From contig SHBR01000011.1 in NCBI GenBank assembly GCA_004212795.1, positions 1-46,804 on the forward strand: a stretch of DNA of 46,804 nt. The letters are read 5' to 3'. A model generated the notes under the pieces. That model did no database searches. It saw nothing but the letters and a program-made list of their open reading frames with translations, and was not told the origin of the DNA. The translations under genes and the position numbers were made by a program. This document shows positions 36,925 through 46,804 of this stretch, piece by piece (the first letter of the stretch is position 1; every line of letters begins with the position of its first letter). This DNA comes from Candidatus Thioglobus sp. (GTDB lineage Bacteria > Pseudomonadota > Gammaproteobacteria > Arenicellales > UBA868).

Positions 36925-37878
36925 TTGACTGCCCAGCACGTCATATTCCTCCATGGGCCGACCGCAACGGGGAAGTCCTCGCTAGCTTTAGAGTTGGCAT
37001 CTCGCTTTCCCATCGACTTGATTAGTGTCGATTCTGGTCAAGTTTACCGCGGAATGGAGATTGGGACGGCTCGATTATCCGAAGATCTTCTTGCTCAATT
37101 TCCACATCACCTCATTGGTATCAGGGATGTCCCAGAGATCTTTTCGGTAGGCGATTTTTGTACGCTAGCGCGATTTCACATCGATGAGATCTTGAGACGA
37201 GAAAGAATACCCCTGCTTGTCGGCGGGACAATGTTTTACTTTTCTGCACTATTGAAGGGTATTCCAAAACTTCCAGCTGCTGATCAGGAGCTTCGCCAAC
37301 GTTTAGCGAGCGATGTGCGTCAGAATGGCCTTGGGACCGTCTATTCCAGACTGCAAAAGATGGATCCCGTGTCAGCGAATCGAATAGATTCAAATGATCG
37401 ACAACGAATTCTTCGCGCACTGGAGATTAATATACTAACGAGTAATCCTGTCTCAGAGTGCACGAGCTCAGATGGACTTGCTAAAACTGGGATCAAAGTG
37501 TCGAGAATCTCGATTAACGTTTCTGATCGAAGGACTTTGCATAGAAGTATCGACGATCGTTTGCGTGGGATGATTGATGCGGGATTGATCGAAGAAGTTC
37601 GCGGAATTCGTTCTCGATATCCTCAATGCCGGGAGACGCCTGCGATGAAATCTGTTGGTTATAAGCAGGTTTGGTCACACCTCGAGAATGAAGTTGACGA
37701 GAGGCAGATGATCGCGGACATAGCGACAGCGACAAGACGTCTGGCGAAACGCCAATTGACCTGGTTGCGCCATGAGCGAGGTTTGACCTGGTTTGACGCC
37801 TCCAGCCAAGGGTTGGTTTCATCGGTTAGTCGATACCTGGATGCGGCGAATATCTCGATGAAAGGCCGTCAGGCTTGA
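36925..37878 (+). CDS. miaA: tRNA dimethylallyltransferase MiaA
   Basis: Adds the isopentenyl group to A37 of tRNAs reading UNN codons. The 317-residue product has the P-loop HGPTATGKSSLALELA, ISVDSGQVYRGMEIGTA, VGGTMFYFSALLKG, and KSVGYKQVWSHL followed by TRRLAKRQLTWLRH, in family order. Length is typical. It starts at TTG 36925, five bases after amiB. The substrate DMAPP is made by ispH, also in the window. hfq follows after a 204-base gap, as in Escherichia, where promoters for hfq lie in that region. Confidence 0.96.
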   Translation: MTAQHVIFLHGPTATGKSSLALELASRFPIDLISVDSGQVYRGMEIGTARLSEDLLAQFPHHLIGIRDVPEIFSVGDFCTLARFHIDEILRRERIPLLVGGTMFYFSALLKGIPKLPAADQELRQRLASDVRQNGLGTVYSRLQKMDPVSANRIDSNDRQRILRALEINILTSNPVSECTSSDGLAKTGIKVSRISINVSDRRTLHRSIDDRLRGMIDAGLIEEVRGIRSRYPQCRETPAMKSVGYKQVWSHLENEVDERQMIADIATATRRLAKRQLTWLRHERGLTWFDASSQGLVSSVSRYLDAANISMKGRQA

Positions 37879-38082
37879 AATTAGCGTGGTGCGGATTTAG
37901 ATTTAGATGTTGAGGAGCAACCGTAACAAAAATTACATCATCGTTGCCAACAGTCGGTTTTTAAAGTGTTCATTTTTGGGCTGTTTTCACCGGGGTCGCG
38001 TTATTTTTCGATAACAACAATAAAGTGTCGTTGCATGTTTAGCTGAAGAGTTGAATTGCGTGTAATCGACGAGGAAAAAAAC

Positions 38083-38358
38083 ATGAATCAACTTAAAGCG
38101 ACAGCCTTGCAGGATCCTTTTCTGAATGCTCTCAGAAAAGAACGAATCCCGGTTGCAATTTATTTAGTCAATGGAATCAAGTTACAGGGGCAAGTGGAAT
38201 CCTTCGATTCTTTCGTTATTTTGTTGCGAGGAAGCGTTGGCCAGCTAATTTATAAGCATGCGATATCAACTATTGTTCCAACAAAGACCGTCAAGCTACC
38301 ATATTCAGACGACGACTCTAATACCGACCAGAGTCTCGAAGAGCGTTCGGAAGTGTAA
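38083..38358 (+). CDS. hfq: RNA chaperone Hfq
   Basis: Sm-like hexameric chaperone pairing small RNAs with mRNAs. The 91-residue product has [20 protein letters not shown] (proximal-face Gln and Phe), [14 protein letters not shown], and the Sm2 motif [11 protein letters not shown] short acidic C-terminal tail ([17 protein letters not shown]) follows, much shorter than in Escherichia (102 residues). The ATG at 38083 has GAGG upstream; an in-frame GTG at 38056 was rejected. I could not identify a clear promoter in 37879-38082. Confidence 0.97.
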   Translation: MNQLKATALQDPFLNALRKERIPVAIYLVNGIKLQGQVESFDSFVILLRGSVGQLIYKHAISTIVPTKTVKLPYSDDDSNTDQSLEERSEV

Positions 38359-38465
38359 GTGTTGATTTACGGTTTCTAAAATTTTGACTCGTCTAGTGAG
38401 GCTACAGTGGGGAAATTTCGCGTGTTGGTGGCTTTGTCATTAACGAAAGTTTTTTAACCGATCTG

Positions 38466-39833
38466 TTGACCAAATCCGATTTGTCAGTCGGGACTGAAAG
38501 AGCGCTTCTGGTTCACCAGCGTTGTAAGGGTGGGGTTCTTGATTCTGATTTTGATGAGCTATCTGGGCTTGCAATCTCAGCAGGCGCGGATGTGGTCGGA
38601 TGCTTGAGCGCGTCACGGCCCCATCCAGACCCATCAAGTTTCGTTGGTCGCGGCAAAGTTCAAGAGATCGCGGAGCGGGTTATTGATACAGAGGCCGATC
38701 TTGTTATTTTTAATCAGGCAATTACTCCGGTCCAGGAGCGAAATCTCGAGAGGTTATGCAAATGTCGCATTGTGGATCGAACACGATTGATTCTGGATAT
38801 ATTCGCAATGCGTGCGCGAACCCATGAGGGGAAGCTTCAGGTGGAACTTGCTCAGTTGCGACATTTATCGACACGACTCGTTAGAGGATGGACGCATCTT
38901 GAGCGTCAACGAGGTGGAATTGGATTGCGTGGTCCGGGCGAAACCCAGCTCGAAACAGATCGCCGTCTTCTCGGCGCTCGAATTCGATATCTTCAAAATC
39001 GGCTGTCGAAGGTTCGTTCGCAGCGACATTTGCGTCGTAATCGGAGGGCGCGCTCCCGCGTGCCTACCATTGCGATCGTAGGGTACACCAATGCCGGAAA
39101 GTCTTCTTTGTTTAACCGGCTCGTTAACGAAGATGTTTTTTGTGCGGATCAGCTTTTTGCCACACTCGATCCGACTATGCGCCGACTTCAGATTAAAGGA
39201 TTTGGGTCGGCCATTCTTTCCGATACCGTTGGTTTTATTCAAGGATTGCCGCATACGCTGGTTGACGCATTCATGTCTACCCTTGAAGAAGTTTCGAACG
39301 CTGATCTATTGTTGAGAGTCGCCGACGATAGTGATCCTGAAGTGATGACACATGAGTCTGAGGTGGAAACCGTATTAGCGGAGATTAACGCGGCCGAAAT
39401 CCCGACGATCGTGGTGCGAAACAAGTGTGATATCAGCGGAAAAGCACCGGTCCAACGAAAAGTCGCACCTAATGGCAGGACTTTGGTTCGGGTCTCGGCT
39501 CACACCGGATTCGGGATAGAGGCATTACTTGAAGAGGTTTTTATTGAATTATCGAAGTTTAGCCGAGAGATTAGCTTTTCTATCCCCCCTTCTGAGGGGC
39601 GTCTTCGTGCTCAGATTTTCTCCTGGACCGAAGTGCTTGAGGAGTCAGTCGACCAAGATGGGATATCGCATATCAGGGCGAGAGCAGACGCCGCAACTAT
39701 CGGCAAGATTAAGCGAGATCCTGATTATTGCCCCGAGTTTCTTGATTCAGAGCAAAAAAATCATAGGGAGGATCAAAGATGTGAAGGCGAAGAAGACGTC
39801 AGTTTTTACTCGACCGTGATAAACTCGGAGTAG
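38466..39833 (+). CDS. hflX: Ribosome-associated GTPase HflX
   Basis: GTPase that binds and splits stalled 70S ribosomes. The 455-residue product has the HflX N-domain (GRGKVQEIAERV, TPVQERNLERLCKCRIVDRT), the glycine-rich linker QRGGIGLRGPGETQLETDRR, and a G domain with GYTNAGKSSLF, DTVGFIQGLPH and NKCD. A basic C-terminal extension follows. The start is TTG 38466, without a clear ribosome site; TTG 38481 is an alternative. It lies between hfq and hflK as in Escherichia. Confidence 0.95.
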   Translation: MTKSDLSVGTERALLVHQRCKGGVLDSDFDELSGLAISAGADVVGCLSASRPHPDPSSFVGRGKVQEIAERVIDTEADLVIFNQAITPVQERNLERLCKCRIVDRTRLILDIFAMRARTHEGKLQVELAQLRHLSTRLVRGWTHLERQRGGIGLRGPGETQLETDRRLLGARIRYLQNRLSKVRSQRHLRRNRRARSRVPTIAIVGYTNAGKSSLFNRLVNEDVFCADQLFATLDPTMRRLQIKGFGSAILSDTVGFIQGLPHTLVDAFMSTLEEVSNADLLLRVADDSDPEVMTHESEVETVLAEINAAEIPTIVVRNKCDISGKAPVQRKVAPNGRTLVRVSAHTGFGIEALLEEVFIELSKFSREISFSIPPSEGRLRAQIFSWTEVLEESVDQDGISHIRARADAATIGKIKRDPDYCPEFLDSEQKNHREDQRCEGEEDVSFYSTVINSE

Positions 39834-39897
39834 AGTCTTAGAAGTGAACAGAGGCGTAATTAAATCGATGAATAGTCAAAAAAGAGGTGAATACTAG

Positions 39898-41115
39898 ATG
39901 CCATGGAATCAGTCAGGGTCGGGCGACAAAGATCCTTGGGGGCAGGGCAATGGCCAAAATCAACCACCTGATCTCGATGAGGTGCTAAAGGACATTCAGA
40001 AAAAGTTTAGCGGCATATTTGGAGGTAAAGGCGGAGGAGGCGGGAAATCTGGTGGAAACCTGCCGAGTTTCAGTTCGAAAGCGATTGCTCCCATCGCCAT
40101 CATTGTTCTCGGCCTCTGGTTTGCAACCGGTTTTTATGTGGTTGAGCAGGGCCAGCAGGCAGTCGAGATGCGATTTGGCGCTTACAAGACGGTTAAGGAA
40201 GCTGGACTCAGATGGCATATGCCTTATCCGATTGAATCAGTGGAGGTCGTTAATATCCAGCAGATCCGGACCGTTGAAGTGGGTTATCGAACAAGCGCTC
40301 GATCCAATCAAGCGACGACCGTTGGGCGCGAGGCTTTGATGCTGACAGCAGACGAGAACATCATTGATATTCATTTCGCGGTTCAATATGACATCAAAGA
40401 TCCGCGACAGTTAATCTTTAATGTGGCGGAAGCTTATGACTTGGTTGTTCGGGGTGCGACCGAGAGTGCAGTTCGAGAGATTGTAGGTCGAAACACCATG
40501 GACTTTGCAATTACGGGTGGACGCGCAGAGATTGCGCAGGAAACAAAATCACTACTTCAGCAGATTCTGGATCGTTACGATACCGGAATCAATATTAAAG
40601 CGGTCGAAATGCAGAACGCCCAGCCGCCCGCTGAAGTGAAAGCCGCTTTTGATGATGCGGTTAAAGCTCGCGAAGATGAGGAGCGGTTCAAAAATGAGGC
40701 GCAGGCTTATCAAAACGACATCATTCCTCGCGCTCGCGGCGCAGCCGCAAGATTAGAGCAAGAAGCGGCCGCTTATAAAGCGACGGTCGTTGCGAAGGCG
40801 CGGGGTGAAGCGTCCCGGTTCCTCCAAGTGCTCGATGAGTACACAAAAGCACCTAATGTGACGCGGGATCGTTTGTATCTTGATGCGCTTGAAGACGTTT
40901 ATAGTAACTCAACAAAACTAGTTATTGATCAAAAAAGCGGAGGGAATAACGTGATGTATCTCCCGCTTGATCAGTTAATCAGGAAAAATAGCGGATCAAT
41001 GGCAAGTACGAATGAAGAATTTAATTTGGATAATCTAGGATCTGATATGGCGGACACTGGCGGGTCCGAATCACGTCAGGAGCGTTCCAGTCGCCTAAGG
41101 AGCCTTACGCAATGA
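39898..41115 (+). CDS. hflK: HflK, subunit of the FtsH regulator HflKC
   Basis: Inner-membrane SPFH/prohibitin-domain protein that forms a large cage with HflC around the FtsH protease. The 405-residue product has the proline/glycine-rich cytoplasmic start (DKDPWGQGNGQNQPPDLDEV, GGKGGGGGK) and one transmembrane helix at about 63-83. The band-7 domain follows (VVEQGQQAVEMRFGAYK, VQYDIKDPRQLIFNV), then a long helix rich in Ala, Glu and Arg. AGAGGTG precedes the ATG. The stop overlaps hflC (ATGA), so the two subunits are translated together. Confidence 0.96.
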   Translation: MPWNQSGSGDKDPWGQGNGQNQPPDLDEVLKDIQKKFSGIFGGKGGGGGKSGGNLPSFSSKAIAPIAIIVLGLWFATGFYVVEQGQQAVEMRFGAYKTVKEAGLRWHMPYPIESVEVVNIQQIRTVEVGYRTSARSNQATTVGREALMLTADENIIDIHFAVQYDIKDPRQLIFNVAEAYDLVVRGATESAVREIVGRNTMDFAITGGRAEIAQETKSLLQQILDRYDTGINIKAVEMQNAQPPAEVKAAFDDAVKAREDEERFKNEAQAYQNDIIPRARGAAARLEQEAAAYKATVVAKARGEASRFLQVLDEYTKAPNVTRDRLYLDALEDVYSNSTKLVIDQKSGGNNVMYLPLDQLIRKNSGSMASTNEEFNLDNLGSDMADTGGSESRQERSSRLRSLTQ

Positions 41116-41990
41116 GCGGAAAAAATCTGATTACTCTTGTGCTGCTGGTGATAGCGGTAACACTGGGTGCTTCATCGGTCTACTATGTGGATCAACGTGA
41201 AAAAGCGATCGTTTTCCAGTTCGGTGAAATTGTCCGGTCGAACGACGAACCAGGCATCCACTTTAAGGCGCCTTTAATCAATAACGTTAAATTTTTTGAT
41301 GCTCGAGTGCAAACAATGGACTCTGATCCAGAGTTATATCTCACCAGAGCAAAAAAGAACCTTGTGGTCGATTCATTCGTCAAGTGGCGGATCACTAATG
41401 CGGCGGATTACTACACTCGATTAGGTGGTCTCGCCTCAAATGCGCGCAGTCGTCTTGCTCAGCGGGTCAATGATGCCCTACGAAGTGAGTTTGGTAATCG
41501 ATCGGTGCAGCAGGTGATCTCGGGAGACCGGGTTGAGATCATGGACTTGGTTCGGACCGCAATGAACCGCGAGGTGGCGTCCCTTGGAATAGAAGTCCTT
41601 GATGTACGGCTTAAGCGGGTTGACCTGGATCCCGGCATTAGTGAAAGAGTCTATCAGCGGATGGAAGCCGAGCGTTCGAGAGTCGCGATGGATTTGAGAG
41701 CGCGGGGCGCAGAGGCGGCAGAAGTCATTCGTGCGGACGCCGATCGTCAAAGAGCGATTATCATTGCAGAGGCCCAGCAGACCGCCCAAGAGGTGAAAGG
41801 TCAAGGCGACGCGGAGGCGACATCAATTTATGCGGAGGCTTTCAGTCGTGATCGGGAGTTTTACCAGATGTATCGGAGCTTAAATGCTTATCGAAAGACC
41901 TTCGCAAGTCCTGATAACTTGTTAGTGGTAGAACCTGATTCAGAATTTTTCAAGTACTTTAAACAAGCCAAACCTGGGTCCAGTCAATAA
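41112..41990 (+). CDS. hflC: HflC, subunit of the FtsH regulator HflKC
   Basis: Partner of HflK. The 292-residue product has an N-terminal transmembrane helix (about 4-22, LITLVLLVIAVTLGASS). The band-7 domain follows (DQREKAIVFQFGEIVRS, PGIHFKAPLINNVKFFDAR, VDSFVKWRI), then the characteristic helical part (RSRVAMDLRARGAEAAEVI, IIAEAQQTAQEV). It overlaps hflK by four bases. Length is shorter than Escherichia HflC (334), mostly in the helical part. The DUF2065 gene follows closely. Confidence 0.96.
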   Translation: MSGKNLITLVLLVIAVTLGASSVYYVDQREKAIVFQFGEIVRSNDEPGIHFKAPLINNVKFFDARVQTMDSDPELYLTRAKKNLVVDSFVKWRITNAADYYTRLGGLASNARSRLAQRVNDALRSEFGNRSVQQVISGDRVEIMDLVRTAMNREVASLGIEVLDVRLKRVDLDPGISERVYQRMEAERSRVAMDLRARGAEAAEVIRADADRQRAIIIAEAQQTAQEVKGQGDAEATSIYAEAFSRDREFYQMYRSLNAYRKTFASPDNLLVVEPDSEFFKYFKQAKPGSSQ

Positions 41991-41998
41991 CGTTTATT

Positions 41999-42190
41999 TT
42001 GGATTGGCAGAGCTTTCTAGTCGCTTTGGGACTGGTATTTGTGATTGAAGGTCTGATTCCGTTTGCGAGTCCTAAAGGATATCGATCGTTGGCTAATATC
42101 CTGCAAGGGTTAACCGATCGACAATTGAGAGCCGGTGGAACAGCAGTCATGATTTTTGGATTGGTAATACTGGCATGGGTCAGAGGTTAA
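41999..42190 (+). CDS. DUF2065 family small membrane protein (YjeT-like)
   Basis: A 63-residue protein with two hydrophobic segments, about 6-22 (FLVALGLVFVIEGLIPF) and about 45-61 (GTAVMIFGLVILAWV), and the linking PKGYRSLANILQGLTDRQLR. This matches DUF2065 proteins such as Escherichia YjeT in the same place between hflC and purA. Function is unknown. The start is TTG 41999. Spacing suggests co-transcription with hflKC. Confidence 0.82.
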   Translation: MDWQSFLVALGLVFVIEGLIPFASPKGYRSLANILQGLTDRQLRAGGTAVMIFGLVILAWVRG

Positions 42191-42202
42191 GCGCGTGTCT
42201 AG

Positions 42203-43513
<1,311 letters not shown>

Positions 43514-43674
43514 GTCGTTTCGACGTTAACGCTGAAGATGTCCCGTTAAGCGTGTGTTTTTCGCTCGCCTCAATCAATTTGTTTCTGGCGGTATTATTGA
43601 GGGATTGGGATAGTCGGGATACAGAATCGACTACCACTAAAATTGTCGCTCCCATGAGTGTTTTTGCGCCAATA

Positions 43675-43761
43675 TGGTACCGAGGAGAGGACTTGAACCT
43701 CCACGGGGTTACCCCCACTAGCACCTGAAGCTAGCGCGTCTACCAGTTCCGCCACCTCGGC
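43675..43761 (-). tRNA. tRNA-Leu (anticodon CAG)
   Basis: An 87-base class II tRNA with encoded CCA, read on the minus strand. It has acceptor GCCGAGG/CCTCGGT, D arm GGCGGAACTGGTAGAC, anticodon stem-loop CTAGC-TTCAGGT-GCTAG (anticodon CAG), a long variable arm (GGGGGTAACCCC) and T arm AGGTTCAAGTCCT. It reads CTG leucine codons. It lies between purA and rnr, facing the opposite way to both. Confidence 0.95.
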
Positions 43762-43855
43762 AACGACTCTAATCCACGAGAGTTGTTATCTGACTCGTCT
43801 TAGCTCAGAGCCTAAGAAGATGGGGCTGAACCTAAGAGAAGTGGCGGCAATTATA
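43762..43855 (-). promoter_or_regulatory. Candidate -10 box and leader hairpin of tRNA-Leu
   Basis: On the minus strand a perfect TATAAT occurs at 43855-43850, about 90 bases upstream of the tRNA; no good -35 box is visible. Directly 5' of the tRNA, AACAACTCT (43787-43779) and AGAGTCGTT (43770-43762) form a 9-bp stem with one G-U pair. It could be a processing leader. The rest of 43762-44005 shows no gene; it must also hold the rnr promoter. Confidence 0.35.
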
Positions 43856-44005
43856 CACGGTTGAATTAACTGCCATGGCGAGATTTAAACCTAGAAGGGA
43901 GTGTCTTTTTACTGAATGATTATCTATTCTGGCCGTAAGCGTAAAAGTGTCATCTGCCAGCCTCACTAATATATTTATTTTGTCTATTACGCCACCTCAG
44001 CCTGT

Positions 44006-46225
44006 ATGATTCGACCCGTGTCTTTAGCTGCCTCTATTCTCCCGCTGGAATACCAGATTGAAGCCTATGCTTTAAGGCGACTGTTGGTTGAAAAAAGTCT
44101 AAGTGAGTCAGAACTCATCGACGGGCTTTCTGGCACCAAAAAACAAGATCTCTCGGCTCGTACCGTTTTTGATCGACTTTGCCAGTCAGGACTATTGACC
44201 CGGAGTAATGCGGGCAATTTATCAATCCGTAAAAAAGCTCGCCTTCGAGTTGGGACTGTGACGGATGGTTCGCAAAAACACCGGGTTGTGAACGTCAAAG
44301 ACGATGAGACTTATTTTTTATCTGATCGTCAAGCCAGACGTGTGTTAACGGGTGACCTGGTGCTTGTAGATCTCAAGCAGGCTCGCAAAAGGGGTAACCC
44401 GGAAGTAAGGGTGCTGGCCATTCTTTCGACCAGCGCCAAACCTTTCTTGGGTCAACTCGGTCGGCGGGGTGATCAGAACGTCATAATCGCCGAAAGCGGA
44501 CCAACCAACGAAATATCGCTAGTGCCAGACCATCTCTTGAAGGGCGGTCAGGATGGGCAGTTTGTCTGGGCAACGCGTCTGACTCACCCCTTTTTTACCA
44601 ACAAAGCACTAGCTGAAGTCATGCGCGTGGTTCCAGAGACGAACCCTGCTGGGTTGCTCGCCGAACGAGTAATTGAAAAGCAGGGGTATGAGGTTGAGTG
44701 GCCATTTGACTTGGATCAATTAAACGTTTCTATCAGGCGCCGTGTCGACGAGGCTCCAGCGTGCCACGGCATTGACTTAAGGGATCTGTCATTCATTACG
44801 ATCGACGGCGAAAGCGCAAGAGACTTTGATGATGCGGTTCTTTGTCAGTTTGATGGGGAACGCTATCACCTGGATGTCGCAATCGCAGATGTAAGCCACT
44901 GGGTAAAGCCGGGGACCGTGCTCGATCAGGCTGCGAGGGAGAGAGGAAACTCAGTTTATCTCCCCGACCGAGTTCTTCCGATGTTGCCCGAAATTCTATC
45001 CAATGATGTCTGCTCTCTGCGGCCAGATCGGGAACGGTTCGCGTTCGTTTGCAGAATGATTTTTGATCAGCAAGGAAATCTTAAAAACAGTCAATTTGTT
45101 TCTGGCACCATATGTTCAGTTGCCCGGTTGACTTATCAGGAAGCCTCTGAACACCTGATGGGTGTTAGACCGCTGAGCCCCAGAATCTCAGATAAGGCGC
45201 GGCATAATCTCGAATCGTTACATGTTCTGGCCCAAAAGCTGACGGAACGCCGACTCAACGCGGGCGGTGTCGAATTTAATTTCCCCGAGACTCAAACAAC
45301 GTATCGCGATGATGGTTGGTTAAGTGATATCAAGCATATCGATCGCCCAGTCGCTACACTGATCATTGAAGAATGCATGCTCGCTGCAAATGTATGCGCA
45401 GCGCAGTGCCTTGAAAAGAACCTTCCAGCAGCCATATATCGTATTCACGGTGCCCCGGACTCTGATCGTATTTGTGAGCTTCGGCAGGTCCTTAGCCTTT
45501 TTGGTGTCAACATGAATGGGTCGTCCGATCCGAACGCCAGAGACCTGTCGGAATGTCTCGCCGAAATTCGGCAGGCATCATTTCCATTCGAAGCCCTTCA
45601 GACTCTTATATTGAGGTGTATGAAGCAGGCAAGTTACTCGAGCAACTGCGCTCCGCATTTTGCGCTTGGATTTGAGCGATACACTCACTTCACATCTCCG
45701 ATTCGCCGATATTCAGACCTGATTGTGCATCGACTATTAAAGTGGATACTCAAACTGGATGCAGGCGAGGATCCGGAATTGTCTCAACAAGAACTAGAGC
45801 AAATTGCTTTACACTGCTCAAAGACAGAACGCCTTGCAGAACATGGCGAACGAGAAATTCACTCGATCTTAAAGGCAGAATTTATCGGAAGACATTTGGG
45901 GGAGACATTCTTGGGTCGGGTGACCTCCGCAACCTCCTTCGGTCTGTTTATTACGCTCGATCAATATCCGATAGACGGTCTTTTGCATATCTCGGAGATT
46001 GGGGATGATTTTTTTGAGTTCGAACCTAAATCCTTGGTTCTAACGGGCCGTCAGACGGGGCAGACGATTCGGGTCGGCGACCCGATTTCAATTCAGGTTG
46101 CCGGGGTGGACGTTGAACAGGGAAAAGTTGATTTCGTCAGGCCGTTTAAAAAACAAAAAAGAAAAATCAAAAACCATCGCGAAGGTCGTATAAACAGGGG
46201 TCGTAAAGTCTCAAGCAGGTCTTAA
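44006..46225 (+). CDS. rnr: Ribonuclease R
   Basis: Processive 3'-5' exoribonuclease that digests structured RNA. The 739-residue product has an N-terminal winged-helix region, two cold-shock-like domains, and the RNB catalytic core with TIDGESARDFDDAVLCQ. The four catalytic aspartates are kept, but the usual GEDARDF reads GESARDF. Later motifs are YLPDRVLPMLPEILSNDVCSL and FALGFERYTHFTSPIRRYSD. A C-terminal S1 domain (GRVTSATSFGLFITLDQ, GLLHISEI) and a lysine/arginine-rich tail close the protein. It is shorter than Escherichia RNase R (813). The ATG at 44006 has no ribosome site and the N-terminus is uncertain. rlmB follows, as expected. Confidence 0.94.
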   Translation: MIRPVSLAASILPLEYQIEAYALRRLLVEKSLSESELIDGLSGTKKQDLSARTVFDRLCQSGLLTRSNAGNLSIRKKARLRVGTVTDGSQKHRVVNVKDDETYFLSDRQARRVLTGDLVLVDLKQARKRGNPEVRVLAILSTSAKPFLGQLGRRGDQNVIIAESGPTNEISLVPDHLLKGGQDGQFVWATRLTHPFFTNKALAEVMRVVPETNPAGLLAERVIEKQGYEVEWPFDLDQLNVSIRRRVDEAPACHGIDLRDLSFITIDGESARDFDDAVLCQFDGERYHLDVAIADVSHWVKPGTVLDQAARERGNSVYLPDRVLPMLPEILSNDVCSLRPDRERFAFVCRMIFDQQGNLKNSQFVSGTICSVARLTYQEASEHLMGVRPLSPRISDKARHNLESLHVLAQKLTERRLNAGGVEFNFPETQTTYRDDGWLSDIKHIDRPVATLIIEECMLAANVCAAQCLEKNLPAAIYRIHGAPDSDRICELRQVLSLFGVNMNGSSDPNARDLSECLAEIRQASFPFEALQTLILRCMKQASYSSNCAPHFALGFERYTHFTSPIRRYSDLIVHRLLKWILKLDAGEDPELSQQELEQIALHCSKTERLAEHGEREIHSILKAEFIGRHLGETFLGRVTSATSFGLFITLDQYPIDGLLHISEIGDDFFEFEPKSLVLTGRQTGQTIRVGDPISIQVAGVDVEQGKVDFVRPFKKQKRKIKNHREGRINRGRKVSSRS

Positions 46226-46241
46226 GAGTTGAGAGAATAAA

Positions 46242-46804
46242 TTGTCAAAAGGAATAAATGTTTTGTGTGGGTTTCACGCCATTGAAACCGCGCTAACAGC
46301 GGACCGCCATTCGATTGGCGAAATCGTGCACTACGGGATGAAAGAGAGCTCAAGGCTGAGTAACTTGCTCAGTCGTGCACGGTCAAGCGGTGTGAAGATT
46401 CGTCGTGCTCAGAAAAAGGAGTTAGATAATCTTGCTGGCGACGTTCGCCACCAGGGTGTTGTGGGTCTATTGGTAAGGGTGCCCGGCGAAGGTCTGAGCG
46501 AGCTCCGAACCTGGCTGAATGAATTTGTTGGTGTTCCACTGATCACCATCCTTGACGGTCTTGAGGACCCAAGAAATGTCGGCGCATGTCTACGGACGGC
46601 AGCAGCAGCGAGAGTTGATGCGGTGATTATTCCGGTGAAAGGTGGCGCAGGCTTGACCCCAGCGGCGCTGAGAGTTGCCGAGGGCGGATTTCACCGTTTA
46701 AAGATTTTTGAGGTGGGTAACTGGAGTCAGGTGCTCAAGATGTTAAAGACTGCGGGGATTTGGGTTTTAGGTGCATCAGAAAAAGGTTCAATATCACTTG
46801 ATGA
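46242..46804 (+). CDS. rlmB: 23S rRNA (guanosine-2'-O-)-methyltransferase RlmB, cut by window edge
   Basis: SpoU-type enzyme that methylates G2251 of 23S rRNA. The first 187 residues are present, from TTG 46242. They show the N-terminal substrate-binding domain (GFHAIETALT, RHQGVVGLLVRV), and the start of the knotted SAM domain with motif LDGLEDPRNVGACLRTA and VIIPVKGGAGLTPAALRVAEGG. The later SAM-binding motifs lie beyond the window. rnr upstream is its normal partner. Confidence 0.93.
   Translation, partial: MSKGINVLCGFHAIETALTADRHSIGEIVHYGMKESSRLSNLLSRARSSGVKIRRAQKKELDNLAGDVRHQGVVGLLVRVPGEGLSELRTWLNEFVGVPLITILDGLEDPRNVGACLRTAAAARVDAVIIPVKGGAGLTPAALRVAEGGFHRLKIFEVGNWSQVLKMLKTAGIWVLGASEKGSISLD

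Noticed and set aside
43535..43565. Intrinsic terminator after purA
   Set aside because: Only a 5-bp ACGCT/AGCGT stem with a long loop ahead of a short T-run; too weak to support.

Overview
The window reads as chromosomal DNA of a gammaproteobacterium of moderate GC content with densely packed genes. The evidence is gene order. The blocks ispB|rplU-rpmA-obgE-proB, rpsT|murJ-ribF-lspA-fkpB-ispH, tRNA-fMet(metY)-rimP-nusA-infB-rbfA-truB-rpsO-pnp, orn><queG|nnr-tsaE-amiB-miaA-hfq-hflX-hflK-hflC-yjeT-purA and rnr-rlmB follow the Escherichia/Pseudomonas arrangement, but here they are joined in one stretch. I cannot name the order. Dimethylglycine-dehydrogenase-like, MttB-like and SLC13-type genes suggest a heterotroph using methylated osmolytes, possibly marine; that is inference.

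Layout. 1-9.3 kb: isoprenoid synthesis (ispB, ispH), ribosomal proteins L21, L27 and S20, ObgE, proline synthesis (proB), lipid II flipping (murJ), flavin synthesis (ribF) and lipoprotein processing (lspA). ileS, normally between ribF and lspA, is absent, and a DUF2203 gene sits between murJ and ribF. 9.4-11.8 kb: tRNA-Thr(CGU), a UDP-glucuronate decarboxylase, a small membrane protein and a lipid A-type acyltransferase. 11.9-21.5 kb: the accessory part, with an SLC13/RCK_C transporter, an AraC/O6-methylguanine methyltransferase fusion, a four-domain FAD/GcvT oxidoreductase, an AlaX editing protein, a non-pyrrolysine MttB-family methyltransferase and EtfBA. Together these could form a route for demethylating methylated amines: the oxidoreductase moves one-carbon units to tetrahydrofolate and electrons to ETF.

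21.7-23.1 kb: ubiG and a MupP/Gph-type phosphatase on the minus strand; the phosphatase has no ATG, GTG or TTG before its catalytic motif. 23.2-31.9 kb: the metY-nusA-infB-pnp translation/RNA operon with a clear promoter, an intrinsic terminator behind the tRNA, and a second promoter plus a structured leader before rpsO-pnp. 32-43.5 kb: oligoribonuclease, queuosine synthesis, metabolite repair, t6A and i6A tRNA modification, cell-wall amidase, Hfq, HflX/K/C and PurA. mutL, normally between amiB and miaA, is absent. 43.7-46.8 kb: tRNA-Leu(CAG), RNase R and a truncated rlmB at the window edge.

No CRISPR array, insertion sequence, integrase or phage gene is visible. The signals most worth checking are the methylated-amine cluster with two possible damage-control genes, the phosphatase without a canonical start, the U1:U72 mismatch in the initiator tRNA, four growth-type promoters sharing a GC-rich discriminator, and the S15 and L21 leaders.
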